From contig NZ_AP022590.1 of the NCBI RefSeq assembly GCF_010731775.1, positions 5,084,001 through 5,148,000 on the forward strand: a DNA stretch of 64,000 bases, given 5' to 3'. This stretch comes from Mycobacterium mantenii. GTDB lineage: Bacteria; Actinomycetota; Actinomycetes; Mycobacteriales; Mycobacteriaceae. Shown piece after piece: positions 57,056-64,000 of the stretch; the first letter of the stretch is position 1; every line of letters starts with the position of its first letter. The notes beneath the pieces were generated by a model. That model had not been told where the DNA came from, made no database searches, and was given only the letters and a program-made list of their open reading frames with translations. The translations under genes were made by a program, and so were the position numbers.

Positions 57056-58144
57056 GTGAGTCCCACACCGCGCCGGCGTGCGACTCTGGCGTCGCTGGCG
57101 GACGAGCTCAACGTTTCGCGCACGACGATCTCGAATGCCTTTAACCGGCCCGATCAGCTCTCCCCGGACCTCCGCGAGCGCGTGCTCGCGACGGCCAAGC
57201 GGCTGGGGTACGCCGGGCCCGACCCGGTGGCGCGATCGTTGCGGACCCGCAAGGCCGGCGCGGTCGGTCTGGTGATGGCCGAACCCCTGACCTACTTCTT
57301 CAGCGACCCCGCCGCGCGGGACTTCGTCACCGGGGTGGCGCAGTCGTGCGAAGCGCTGGGGCAGGGGCTGCTGCTGGTGGCCGTCGGGCCCAGTCGCAGC
57401 CTCAAAGACGGTTCCGCCGCGGTGCTTTCGGCCGGGGTGGACGGCTTCGTGGTGTATTCGGTGTGCGACGAGGATCCCTACCTGCAAGTGGTGCTGCAGC
57501 GCCGGCTGCCGGTCGTGGTGGTCGACCAACCCAAGGGGCTGGCCGGCGTTTCGCGGGTGGGCATCGACGACAGGGCGGCGATGCGCGAGCTCGCCGACTA
57601 TGTGCTGGGGTTGGGGCATCGCGAGATCGGGCTGCTGACCATGCGGCTGGGCCGCGACCGGCGCCAGGGCCTGGTGGGCACCGACCGGTTGCGCTCGCCG
57701 ACCTTCGACGTGCAACGCGAGCGCATCATCGGCGTGTGGGAGGCGATGACGGCCGCCGGCGTCGACCCCGATTCGCTGACCGTGGTGGAAAGCTACGAGC
57801 ACCTACCCGAATCGGGCGGCGCGGCAGCCAAGGTGGCGCTGGAGGCCAATCCGCGGATCACCGCGCTCATGTGCACCGCGGACATCTTGGCGCTGTCCGC
57901 GATGGATTACCTCCGGGCACATGGCATTTACGTGCCCGGCCAGATGACCGTCACCGGATTCGACGGCGTTCCCGACGCCATCAACCGCGGCCTGACGACG
58001 GTGTCGCAGCCCAGCCTGCAGAAGGGCCGCCGGGCGGGCGAGCTGTTGTTGAAGCCGCCACGGACAGGCACGCCGGGCCTGCCGGCCGTCGAGCTCCTGG
58101 ACACCGAGCTCGTCCGGGGCCGCACCGCCGGTCCGCCGGCCTGA
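57056..58144 (+). CDS. LacI-family transcriptional regulator (Rv3575c-like)
   Basis: A 362-residue LacI/GalR regulator. The N-terminal helix-turn-helix is TLASLADELNVSRTTISNAFNRPDQLSP with the hinge helix VLATAKRLGYAGPDPVARSLR. The periplasmic-binding-like effector domain begins at GAVGLVMAEPLTYFFSD and ends with VTGFDGVPDAIN and TTVSQPSLQKGRRA. The effector is unknown; purine, sugar or other small molecules are possible. It is divergent from the zinc-transport run and convergent with kstR, ending 7 bp from its stop. Confidence 0.92.
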   Translation: MSPTPRRRATLASLADELNVSRTTISNAFNRPDQLSPDLRERVLATAKRLGYAGPDPVARSLRTRKAGAVGLVMAEPLTYFFSDPAARDFVTGVAQSCEALGQGLLLVAVGPSRSLKDGSAAVLSAGVDGFVVYSVCDEDPYLQVVLQRRLPVVVVDQPKGLAGVSRVGIDDRAAMRELADYVLGLGHREIGLLTMRLGRDRRQGLVGTDRLRSPTFDVQRERIIGVWEAMTAAGVDPDSLTVVESYEHLPESGGAAAKVALEANPRITALMCTADILALSAMDYLRAHGIYVPGQMTVTGFDGVPDAINRGLTTVSQPSLQKGRRAGELLLKPPRTGTPGLPAVELLDTELVRGRTAGPPA

Positions 58145-58150
58145 GCCGGG

Positions 58151-58750
58151 CTATGTGGAGTCCTGGTCGCCGATCAGCAGCCGCACGGCCAGGTCCAGCC
58201 GCTTGCTGACGTCGGTGGCCGAGGCCCGCCGGGTCAGCCACGCCAGCAGATTCGACAGCCACACGTCCGAGATCACCCGGGCGATGTGGTACTGGTCTTC
58301 GGTCGGTTCGCCGTCGGCCATCGCGCGCGCGAACATCGAATCGATGAGCTTCTCGACCTGATCGACCTCGCTGGCGGCCGACGCGTCGGCGAACACGTAG
58401 GCACGCGTCATCGCCTCGGTCAGCAGGGGATTGCGTTGCATCGCGCGGTTGAGCTTGCCCACCATGAAGTTGAGTCGCTGGAAGGGCGTGCCCCCGGCCA
58501 TCGCCGAGCGGTCGGTCTTGGCGTCGATGCGGCTGAACTCGCGGCCCAACGCCGACACCAGCAGGTGCACCTTCGACGGGAAATACCGATACAGGGTCCC
58601 CACCGCGACATCGGCGCGATCGGCCACCGCCCGCATCTGAACCGCCTCGTAGCCGCCCTTGGAGGCGATGGCCATGGTGGCATCCAAGATGCGCTTGCGG
58701 CGTTCCCGCTGCGCCTCCGACCCCAGTTCGGACTCCGCCAGTACCGCCAC
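58151..58750 (-). CDS. kstR: TetR-type repressor of sterol degradation, KstR
   Basis: KstR represses the large cholesterol-catabolism regulon and is released by 3-oxo-cholestenoyl-CoA-type ligands. The 199-residue product, starting VAVLAESELGSEAQRERRKR, has the TetR helix-turn-helix GGYEAVQMRAVADRADVAVG followed by TLYRYFPSKVHLL, almost the same as M. tuberculosis KstR (Rv3574). GTG 58750 has a GAGGT site 7 nt upstream; an in-frame ATG at 58810 (219 residues) also has an AGGAG site at longer spacing, so the true N-terminus needs a check. It is divergent from fadE34, with an operator between them. Confidence 0.95.
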   Translation of the reverse strand: MAVLAESELGSEAQRERRKRILDATMAIASKGGYEAVQMRAVADRADVAVGTLYRYFPSKVHLLVSALGREFSRIDAKTDRSAMAGGTPFQRLNFMVGKLNRAMQRNPLLTEAMTRAYVFADASAASEVDQVEKLIDSMFARAMADGEPTEDQYHIARVISDVWLSNLLAWLTRRASATDVSKRLDLAVRLLIGDQDST

Positions 58751-58952
58751 GTTTATGACCTCGCGCGGCTGCGAGTCAGAAACTCGGCTCGAATTTGCGT
58801 TGGCTGGCATGTGACGGTTTGCTCCTGTTCCGCGCGGTTCGTTTGCAAACGATACGCATTCTGCGTGTTAATTTCCCACCTCCACACCGCCGCGGACAAG
58901 CGCATGTGCTGCTGTAATGCCGTTCGACTTGACGGTCGATCACTGGCACTAT

Positions 58953-58966
58953 TAGAACACGTTCTA
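58953..58966. promoter_or_regulatory. KstR operator between kstR and fadE34
   Basis: TAGAACACGTTCTA is a perfect 14-bp palindrome that fits the KstR consensus TnnAACnnGTTnnA. It lies 121 bp upstream of the fadE34 GTG and 203 bp upstream of the kstR GTG, and could control both. Confidence 0.9.
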
Positions 58967-59087
58967 GTGTGCGGGGAGCGGGTTGCGTGCCAATCCGTGG
59001 TGGAAGAGATACCCGCTTGCGGGTGATCGCACAATCAAGACAGGGGTCCGCGGGCCCCGTCGAGTCAAGGACGCGGAGGTCCTCAGG

Positions 59088-61223
59088 GTGGTAGCGACCG
59101 TCACCGACGAGCAGTTTGCCGCGCGCGCCCTGGTGCGCGACTGGGCCCGCAATTCGACGTCGGGGCCGGGTGGCACCGCGGCGATCCGCGACGTGGAGCA
59201 GGGCAAGTCCGACGCCTGGCGGCCGGTGTTCTCCCGGCTGGCCGAGCTGGGGATCTTCGGTGTCGCGATCCCGGAGGAGTCAGGCGGGGCGGGCGGCAGC
59301 ATCGAAGACCTGTGCGCGATGGTCGAGGAGGCGGCCAAAGCGCTGGTTCCCGGCCCGGTCGCCACCACCGCGCTGGCCACCTTGGTCCTCTCCGAGGCTG
59401 GGTCGGACCCGGAGCTGCTGGCGGCGCTGGCCGCCGGGGAGCGCTTCGCCGGGCTGGCGCTGCAGGGTGACATTCGGTTCGACGGCGCGACGTCGAAGGC
59501 CTCGGGGAGCCTGCCGTTCGCGCTGGGCGTCGCCGACGGCGCCGTCCTGTTGGCGCCGGCCGACGGGAAGTGGCTGCTGATCGACACCGGCGGCGAGGGC
59601 GCGCAGATCGAACCCCTGCGGGCCACCGACTTCTCCCGGCCGTTGGCGCGGGTGGTGCTGGACTCGGCCCCTGCCACGGTCGTGTCGGACACCCCCGACC
59701 GCGTCGAGGAGCTGGCCGCGACGGTGCTGGCGGCCGAGGCGGCCGGCATCACCCGATGGTCGCTGGAGACCGCCGTCGACTACGCCAAGGTCCGCGAGCA
59801 GTTCGGCAAGCCGATCGGCAGCTTCCAGGCCATCAAGCACATCTGCGCCGAGATGCTGTGCCGTGCCGAGCAGGCCGAGGTGGCCGCCGCCGATGCCGCG
59901 CGCGCCGCCGCCGAGGGCGACGAATCCCAGTTCTCCATCGCCGCGGCCCTGGCCGCGGGCACCGGCATCGCCGCGGTGAAGGCCAACGTCAAGGACTGCA
60001 TCCAGGTGCTCGGCGGTATCGGCTGCACGTGGGAGCACGACGCGCACTTGTACCTGCGCCGGGCGCACGCCATCGGCCGATTCCTGGGCGGGGCCGAGAC
60101 CTGGCTGCGCCGCATCACCGCGCTGACTCAGGGCGGGGTGCGACGCCGGTTGGGTATCGACCTGAGCGAGGTCGAGGATCAGCGGCCGGAGATCACCGCC
60201 GCCGTCGCCAAGATCGCGGACCTGCCCGAGCAGGAGCGGCAGGCCGCGCTGGCCGAGGCGGGCCTGCAGGCGCCGCACTGGCCGCCGCCCTACGGGCGCG
60301 GCGCGGGCCCGGCCGAGCAGCTGCTGATCGATCAGGAGCTGGCGGCGGCCGGGGTGGCCCGGCCCGATCTGGTGATCGGCTGGTGGGCCGCGCCGACCAT
60401 CCTCGAGCACGGCACGCCGCAACAGGTCGAGCGCTTTGTGCCGGGCACCACCCGGGGCGAATTCCTATGGTGTCAGCTGTTTTCCGAGCCGGGAGCCGGC
60501 TCGGACCTGGCGTCGCTGCGCACCAAGGCGGTCCGGACCGAGGGCGGCTGGAACCTGACCGGGCAGAAGGTGTGGACGTCGGCGGCGCACAAGGCGCGCT
60601 GGGGCGTGTGCCTGGCCCGCACCGATCCGGACGCGCCGAAACACAAAGGCATCACCTACTTCCTGGTGGAGATGAGCTCGCCGGGCATCGAGATCCGCCC
60701 GCTGCGCGAGATCACCGGTGACTCCCTGTTCAACGAGGTGTTCCTGGACAACGTGTTCGTTCCCGACGAACTGGTCGTCGGCGAGGTGAACGACGGCTGG
60801 CGGCTGGCCCGCACCACGCTGGCCAACGAGCGGGTCGCGATGGCCAACGGAACGGCGCTGGGCAACCCGATGGAGGAGCTGCTCAAGCTGCTCGCCGAGC
60901 TCGACCTCGACGCCGCGGAGCAAGACCGGTTGGGACGGTTGATCATCGCCGCGCAGACCGGCGCGCTGCTGGATCAGCGGATCGCTCAGCTGGCCGTGGG
61001 CGGCCAAGATCCCGGGGCGCAGTCCAGCGTGCGCAAGCTCATCGGGGTCCGCTACCGCCAGGCCCTGGCCGAATACACGATGGACGTGTCCGAGGGCGGC
61101 GGCCTGGTGCACAACCAGGCGGTGTTCGACTTCCTCAACACCCGCTGCCTCACCATCGCCGGCGGCACCGAGCAGATCCTGCTCACCGTCGCCGCCGAGC
61201 GGCTTCTCGGTTTGCCGCGCTAG
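59088..61223 (+). CDS. fadE34: Acyl-CoA dehydrogenase FadE34 (fused ACAD domains)
   Basis: FadE34 is the sterol side-chain acyl-CoA dehydrogenase of the KstR regulon; the M. tuberculosis protein acts on 3-oxo-chol-4-en-24-oyl-CoA. The 711-residue product (same length as Rv3573c) carries two acyl-CoA dehydrogenase-like halves: the first with EESGGAGGSIEDLCAMVEEA and FGKPIGSFQAIKHICAEML, the second with CQLFSEPGAGSDLASLRTKA, VWTSAAHKARWG and the C-terminal TIAGGTEQILLTVAAERLLGLPR. The GTG at 59088 has GGAGG at 59075-59079. The stop overlaps the tetR remnant by CTAG. Confidence 0.95.
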   Translation: MVATVTDEQFAARALVRDWARNSTSGPGGTAAIRDVEQGKSDAWRPVFSRLAELGIFGVAIPEESGGAGGSIEDLCAMVEEAAKALVPGPVATTALATLVLSEAGSDPELLAALAAGERFAGLALQGDIRFDGATSKASGSLPFALGVADGAVLLAPADGKWLLIDTGGEGAQIEPLRATDFSRPLARVVLDSAPATVVSDTPDRVEELAATVLAAEAAGITRWSLETAVDYAKVREQFGKPIGSFQAIKHICAEMLCRAEQAEVAAADAARAAAEGDESQFSIAAALAAGTGIAAVKANVKDCIQVLGGIGCTWEHDAHLYLRRAHAIGRFLGGAETWLRRITALTQGGVRRRLGIDLSEVEDQRPEITAAVAKIADLPEQERQAALAEAGLQAPHWPPPYGRGAGPAEQLLIDQELAAAGVARPDLVIGWWAAPTILEHGTPQQVERFVPGTTRGEFLWCQLFSEPGAGSDLASLRTKAVRTEGGWNLTGQKVWTSAAHKARWGVCLARTDPDAPKHKGITYFLVEMSSPGIEIRPLREITGDSLFNEVFLDNVFVPDELVVGEVNDGWRLARTTLANERVAMANGTALGNPMEELLKLLAELDLDAAEQDRLGRLIIAAQTGALLDQRIAQLAVGGQDPGAQSSVRKLIGVRYRQALAEYTMDVSEGGGLVHNQAVFDFLNTRCLTIAGGTEQILLTVAAERLLGLPR

Positions 61224-61495
61224 CTGAGATCCGATGCGGCAGAACGTAATTCGTCTAACGCCTCGCATGTCATGGAGCCCAGGTCTCCGCTTTCGCCCGG
61301 TTCGGCCCAGCGGGCGTAGGCCGATTGGAACGCCAGCGCACCGAGCTCGGCGGCCAACAGGGCGGTCGGCTCGGGCACGCCGCGCGCCTGCAGCGCGTGG
61401 ACCATCGCCTGCGCCAGCCCAATCTGCTTGAGCGCGTTGCGTTCTTGAAGTTCGGCGCTGGCGGCGATCGCGGCCTTGAGCCGGGGCGCGAGCTC
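61220..61495 (-). pseudogene. C-terminal remnant of a TetR-family regulator
   Basis: Minus-strand codons here read as the C-terminal ligand domain of a TetR regulator: ELAPRLKAAIAASAELQERN, then KQIGLAQAMVHALQARGVPE and LAAELGALAFQSAYARWAEP. The N-terminal helix-turn-helix is missing; upstream of about 61500 the frame reads through the opposite-strand dehydrogenase fragment and has no TetR resemblance. An open frame of 168 codons to 61726 survives by chance. About half of a typical 200-residue TetR protein is lost. Confidence 0.7.
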
Positions 61496-61504
61496 CGCGG
61501 CCGG

Positions 61505-62198
61505 CAAAACGGACGGCGTTGTGTACCTGGCGTTCTCGCACGACTTCACCCGTGCCGGGGACGCGATCGGCGACGAAGCCCGTGCGGTGGCCGCGCTCGG
61601 CGCCGCGCTGGTCGGCACCGGCAAGCCGCTGGTGCTCGCGAACGGCACCCCGGCGGTGCCCGGACGTCCCAGCACCGAAGACGATCCGTTCAACGTCGAG
61701 GGGCCGATGGCCGGGCGCGGCCGCACCGGACAGGCAGTCGTCGAACTCGCCGAGCGCGGCGTCCGGTCGGCCGTGGTGCGGCTGCCGCGGTCGGTCCACG
61801 ACGCCGGCGGGCGCTACGGCTTCGCCGGCATGCTGATTCAGGCCGCGCGACAGCGCGGTGTGTCGGCCTACGTCGGCGACGGCGCCCAACGCTGGCCGGC
61901 CGTGCATCGGGACGACACCGCGACGTTGTTCCGGCTCGCCCTCGAACAGGCCCCGCCCGGCTCGGTACCGCACGCGGTGGGTGACGAGGGGGATCCGATG
62001 CGGGCGATCGCCGAGGTGATCGGCCGCCGCCTCGGTCTACCCGCCGAGCCCGCCCCGGCCGAGAGCTTCGGACCGCTCGGCCCCATCTCGGCCGCCGACC
62101 AGCCCTCGTCCAGCGCGCTGACCCGCCAACGATTCAGCTGGAAGCCGACCGGTCCAAGCCTGCTCGAAGACCTGGAGACTGGTGCCTACGCCGAGTAG
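61505..62198 (+). pseudogene. C-terminal part of an SDR / NAD-dependent epimerase-like dehydrogenase, N-terminus lost
   Basis: From about 61510 the plus strand encodes the C-terminal two thirds of an extended-SDR protein. Recognisable parts are DGVVYLAFSHDFTR, LVGTGKPLVLANGTP, VRSAVVRLPRSVHDAGG, WPAVHRDDTATLFRLAL and a WKPTGPSLLEDLETGAY ending. The N-terminal Rossmann glycine motif (GATGxxG) that should lie about 70 residues earlier is absent, replaced by the tetR remnant on the opposite strand. The first in-frame ATG at 61476 falls in that fusion zone. A product without the NAD-binding motif would be inactive. Confidence 0.7.
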
Positions 62199-62201
62199 GG
62201 G

Positions 62202-62735
62202 TCAGGAGAACGTGGTCACCGCGCAGGTGCTCGGGGACGTGATGTTGACCCCGGAGTAGACCACCTGGATGTGGGTGCACGCGATGACGTTGTTGTCCGT
62301 CTTGGGCTGGCCCGTCTGCCAATCGGTGGAGTCGATGCGCCCGTGCGTCTGGTACTTCTCCGGCGGGCCCTCGCCCATGTAGATCGTGGTGATCTCGTCG
62401 GAACCCATCGACTTGTGCACCCGCTCATACTGGTCGTCGGCGTGCGCATCGAGGTAGGCCAACCGGTTCGAGGACCGGATCTCGGTGGTTTGCCGGGCCC
62501 ACAGCCCGGGCGGGAAGCCGGTCACCCCGTCCGGCGTCAGCATGTCGGCCCCGGCGGTGAAGTCGCAATGGCCGTCGGCCTTGAAGCAGTTGAGGATGGC
62601 CCGCGTCTCCAGCTGGTTGGGTCCGTCCAACGGGAACAGCGTGGTGGCGGTGTTGCTCGCCGCCGCGCACACACCGGCCGGCAGAAACATCGGCAGCACT
62701 GCGACGACCGCGAATCCCGATACCAGCCGCATCAT
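62202..62735 (-). CDS. Exported hypothetical protein (Rv3572-like)
   Basis: A 177-residue secreted protein with a signal peptide (LVSGFAVVAVLPMFLPAGVCAA) starting at ATG 62735 or ATG 62732. The mature part has conserved Cys residues (ILNCFKADGHCDF, IACTHIQVVYSG, STCAVTTFS) that could form disulfides, and aromatic/acidic patches. I recognise no enzymatic motif. It sits between fadE34 and kshB as Rv3572 does in M. tuberculosis. It might share the kshB promoter, being 45 bp downstream of the kshB stop on the same strand; KstR control is therefore possible but unproven. Confidence 0.8.
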   Translation of the reverse strand: MMRLVSGFAVVAVLPMFLPAGVCAAASNTATTLFPLDGPNQLETRAILNCFKADGHCDFTAGADMLTPDGVTGFPPGLWARQTTEIRSSNRLAYLDAHADDQYERVHKSMGSDEITTIYMGEGPPEKYQTHGRIDSTDWQTGQPKTDNNVIACTHIQVVYSGVNITSPSTCAVTTFS

Positions 62736-62780
62736 CGATGCTCCCCTTCGCTCCGACCCCAGGGTGAACTTAACCCGCGA

Positions 62781-63863
62781 CTACTCGTCGTAGGTGACTT
62801 CTACCGAATCAGATTCGGGGTGAGATTGACAGGCCAGGATCAGGCCCTCGTCGAGATCCTGCTGCTCGAGCACGTCGTTGACTTCCATGCTCACCTTGCC
62901 GCCGCGCAACGTGCAGGCACACGCACCGCAGTGACCCTCGCGGCAGGAGAAGGGCGCGTCGAGGCCCTTGGCCAGCAGCACATCGAGCAACTTGGCGTTG
63001 CGCGGCCACGACACGGTGTGGGTTTCGCCGTCGAGTTCCACCACCGCGGTCGCCGGCGGCTCGTCACCCTCCGGGGTGTCCTCGATCTTCACCGCCGCGA
63101 ACGGATCGGAGTCCAGCGACTTGAACACTTCGATATGGATCTGCGGCGCAGGAACTTTCAGCGTTTCCAGCGCTTCTTTCGCTGAATCCATGAAGGCGCC
63201 CGGGCCGCAGATGTAGACGGGCCGATCCGTGTAGGGGGCGGCCAGCTTGGCCAGCGCGGTCACGCCGGGCAGGCCCTGCAGCGATTCCAGCCAGTGGAGC
63301 ACCGTCAGCCGGTCGGGATATTTGGCGGACAGCTCGCGCAGCGCGTCGGCGAAGATCACCGAGCGGTCGTCGCGGTTGGCGTAGACCAGCGTCACCTGCC
63401 CGCCGCCCTCGGCCAGCGCCGACTTGCAGATCGACATGATCGGGGTGATCCCACTGCCCGCGGCCATCAGCAGGAAGTCGTCGCCCAGCGTTTTGGGCAC
63501 GAAGTTGCCGGACGGGGCCAGCACGTGGATCCGCATGCCCTTGTGCGCGTGGTCGCACAGCCAGTTGGACGCGTAACCGTCCGCCGTGCGTTTGACCGTG
63601 ACCGTGAGCGCATCGCCGGTGAACGGCGAGCTGCACAACGAATAGCAGCGGGCCACCGACCCGGTGCGCTCGCTGGGAACGCGCAGCGTCAAGAACTGGC
63701 CCGGCGCGTACCGGAGCCGCTCGGGCGGGATGTCGGGGTCTCCGGCGTCGTCCGGTACCGCGAACACCAGCGACCGCGCGTCGTCGGTCTCGTCGATGAC
63801 CTCGGCGACCTGCAGTTCAAGGACGTGGTCACCGAGTGGCTCGTCGGGAATCGCCTCGGTCAA
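62781..63863 (-). CDS. kshB: 3-ketosteroid 9-alpha-hydroxylase reductase subunit KshB
   Basis: KshB passes electrons from NADH to the Rieske oxygenase KshA, which 9-hydroxylates the steroid ring. The 360-residue reductase has an FAD domain (RCYSLCSSPFTGD), an NAD domain (LLMAAGSGITPIMSICKSAL; VYICGPGAFMDSAKEAL) and a C-terminal plant-type 2Fe-2S domain (CREGHCGACACTL with the fourth Cys at LACQSHPESD). TTG 63863 is the start that aligns with M. tuberculosis KshB (Rv3571, TEAI-EPLGDHVLELQ), with a GGAAGG site upstream. A KstR box lies 27 bp before it. Confidence 0.95.
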   Translation of the reverse strand: MTEAIPDEPLGDHVLELQVAEVIDETDDARSLVFAVPDDAGDPDIPPERLRYAPGQFLTLRVPSERTGSVARCYSLCSSPFTGDALTVTVKRTADGYASNWLCDHAHKGMRIHVLAPSGNFVPKTLGDDFLLMAAGSGITPIMSICKSALAEGGGQVTLVYANRDDRSVIFADALRELSAKYPDRLTVLHWLESLQGLPGVTALAKLAAPYTDRPVYICGPGAFMDSAKEALETLKVPAPQIHIEVFKSLDSDPFAAVKIEDTPEGDEPPATAVVELDGETHTVSWPRNAKLLDVLLAKGLDAPFSCREGHCGACACTLRGGKVSMEVNDVLEQQDLDEGLILACQSHPESDSVEVTYDE

Positions 63864-63889
63864 GGCCCGTCCCTTCCTTTCGTCGCAAC

Positions 63890-63903
63890 TAGAACATGTT
63901 ACA
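63890..63903. promoter_or_regulatory. KstR operator upstream of kshB
   Basis: TAGAACATGTTACA matches the KstR consensus TnnAACnnGTTnnA at every fixed base. It ends close to the kshB start (27 bp), where bound repressor would block initiation. Confidence 0.88.
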
Positions 63904-63957
63904 GAAAAGTGGATTCGTATCGCTACCAGCCGCAGGAATACCCTGCTCGACACAAAT

Positions 63958-63971
63958 CGGAACGTGTTCTA
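63958..63971. promoter_or_regulatory. Second KstR-type operator near the window end
   Basis: CGGAACGTGTTCTA fits the KstR consensus except for the first T. It is 55 bp from the first box and probably serves a divergent operon that starts beyond 64000; in M. tuberculosis the hsaACDB genes lie there. Confidence 0.75.
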
Positions 63972-64000
63972 GTCTCTGGTGTAAGTCCGCTGAGTAAGTC

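Noticed and set aside
58751..58810. Longer KstR beginning at ATG 58810
   Set aside because: Not excluded, but the GTG at 58750 has better ribosome-site spacing and matches the M. tuberculosis protein exactly in length.
61220..61726. A complete 168-residue minus-strand gene after fadE34
   Set aside because: Only its C-terminal half resembles TetR proteins; the N-terminal half is the antisense of the dehydrogenase fragment and lacks a helix-turn-helix.

Overview
The window is a chromosomal segment of a slow-growing, non-tuberculous Mycobacterium. It is GC-rich, with many GTG and some TTG starts, tightly overlapping genes, a PE/PPE pair, Lsr2, CarD, MhuD and KstR-type cholesterol genes. Gene order follows, inverted, the M. 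tuberculosis block Rv3630 to Rv3571 as I remember it. The espACD block and the esxV/esxW pair that belong here in M. tuberculosis are missing, which fits an M. avium-complex-like species better than the M. tuberculosis or M. kansasii/marinum lineages. The species call is inference.

Layout. 1-3.1 kb: a partial multi-spanning membrane protein, a DUF475/TerC-like protein, a small hypothetical protein and inorganic pyrophosphatase. 3.2-7.2 kb: operon of D,D-carboxypeptidase, zinc metallopeptidase-like protein, tilS and hpt. 7.2-16.7 kb, the accessory part: lpqG, an unknown membrane protein, a DUF222/HNH (13E12-type) protein, a PE/PPE pair, the operon ephA - luciferase-like monooxygenase - alcohol dehydrogenase, and a VOC protein. 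16.8-28.5 kb: ftsH, folE-folP-folB-folK with two membrane proteins, a DUF2520 protein, panC-panD-coaX and lysS. 28.6-31.9 kb: lsr2 and clpC1, each followed by a strong hairpin terminator. 31.9-33.6 kb: a very compact cobalamin riboswitch in front of cbtB, cbtA and a histidine-phosphatase-like gene. 33.6-45.2 kb: lpqF, mhuD, a hydrolase, mutY, canB, a membrane protein, disA, radA, lpqE, carD, ispD, ispF and cysS. 45.2-51.4 kb: an rRNA methyltransferase, then a glycerophosphodiesterase, an FAD monooxygenase and a large LuxR-type ATPase regulator that I do not recall from the M. tuberculosis order. 51.4-57 kb: a six-gene minus-strand run (metal-binding lipoprotein, ATPase, permease, PxpA, MBL-fold protein, ArsB-type transporter) behind a near-perfect Zur-like palindrome. 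57-64 kb: a LacI regulator, then the KstR cholesterol genes kstR, fadE34 and kshB with three KstR-type operators, interrupted by the scar of a lost divergent tetR/dehydrogenase pair.

The genes fall into clear working groups: folate synthesis, pantothenate/CoA synthesis, non-mevalonate isoprenoid synthesis with CarD, c-di-AMP synthesis (DisA) beside RadA, proteolysis (FtsH, ClpC1), cobalt/cobalamin, zinc, and sterol degradation. Regulation legible in the DNA includes a riboswitch, Zur and KstR operators, and five GTG genes preceded by a -10 hexamer at 6-8 nt, the arrangement of leaderless transcripts. No tRNA, rRNA, CRISPR array or complete insertion sequence was seen.
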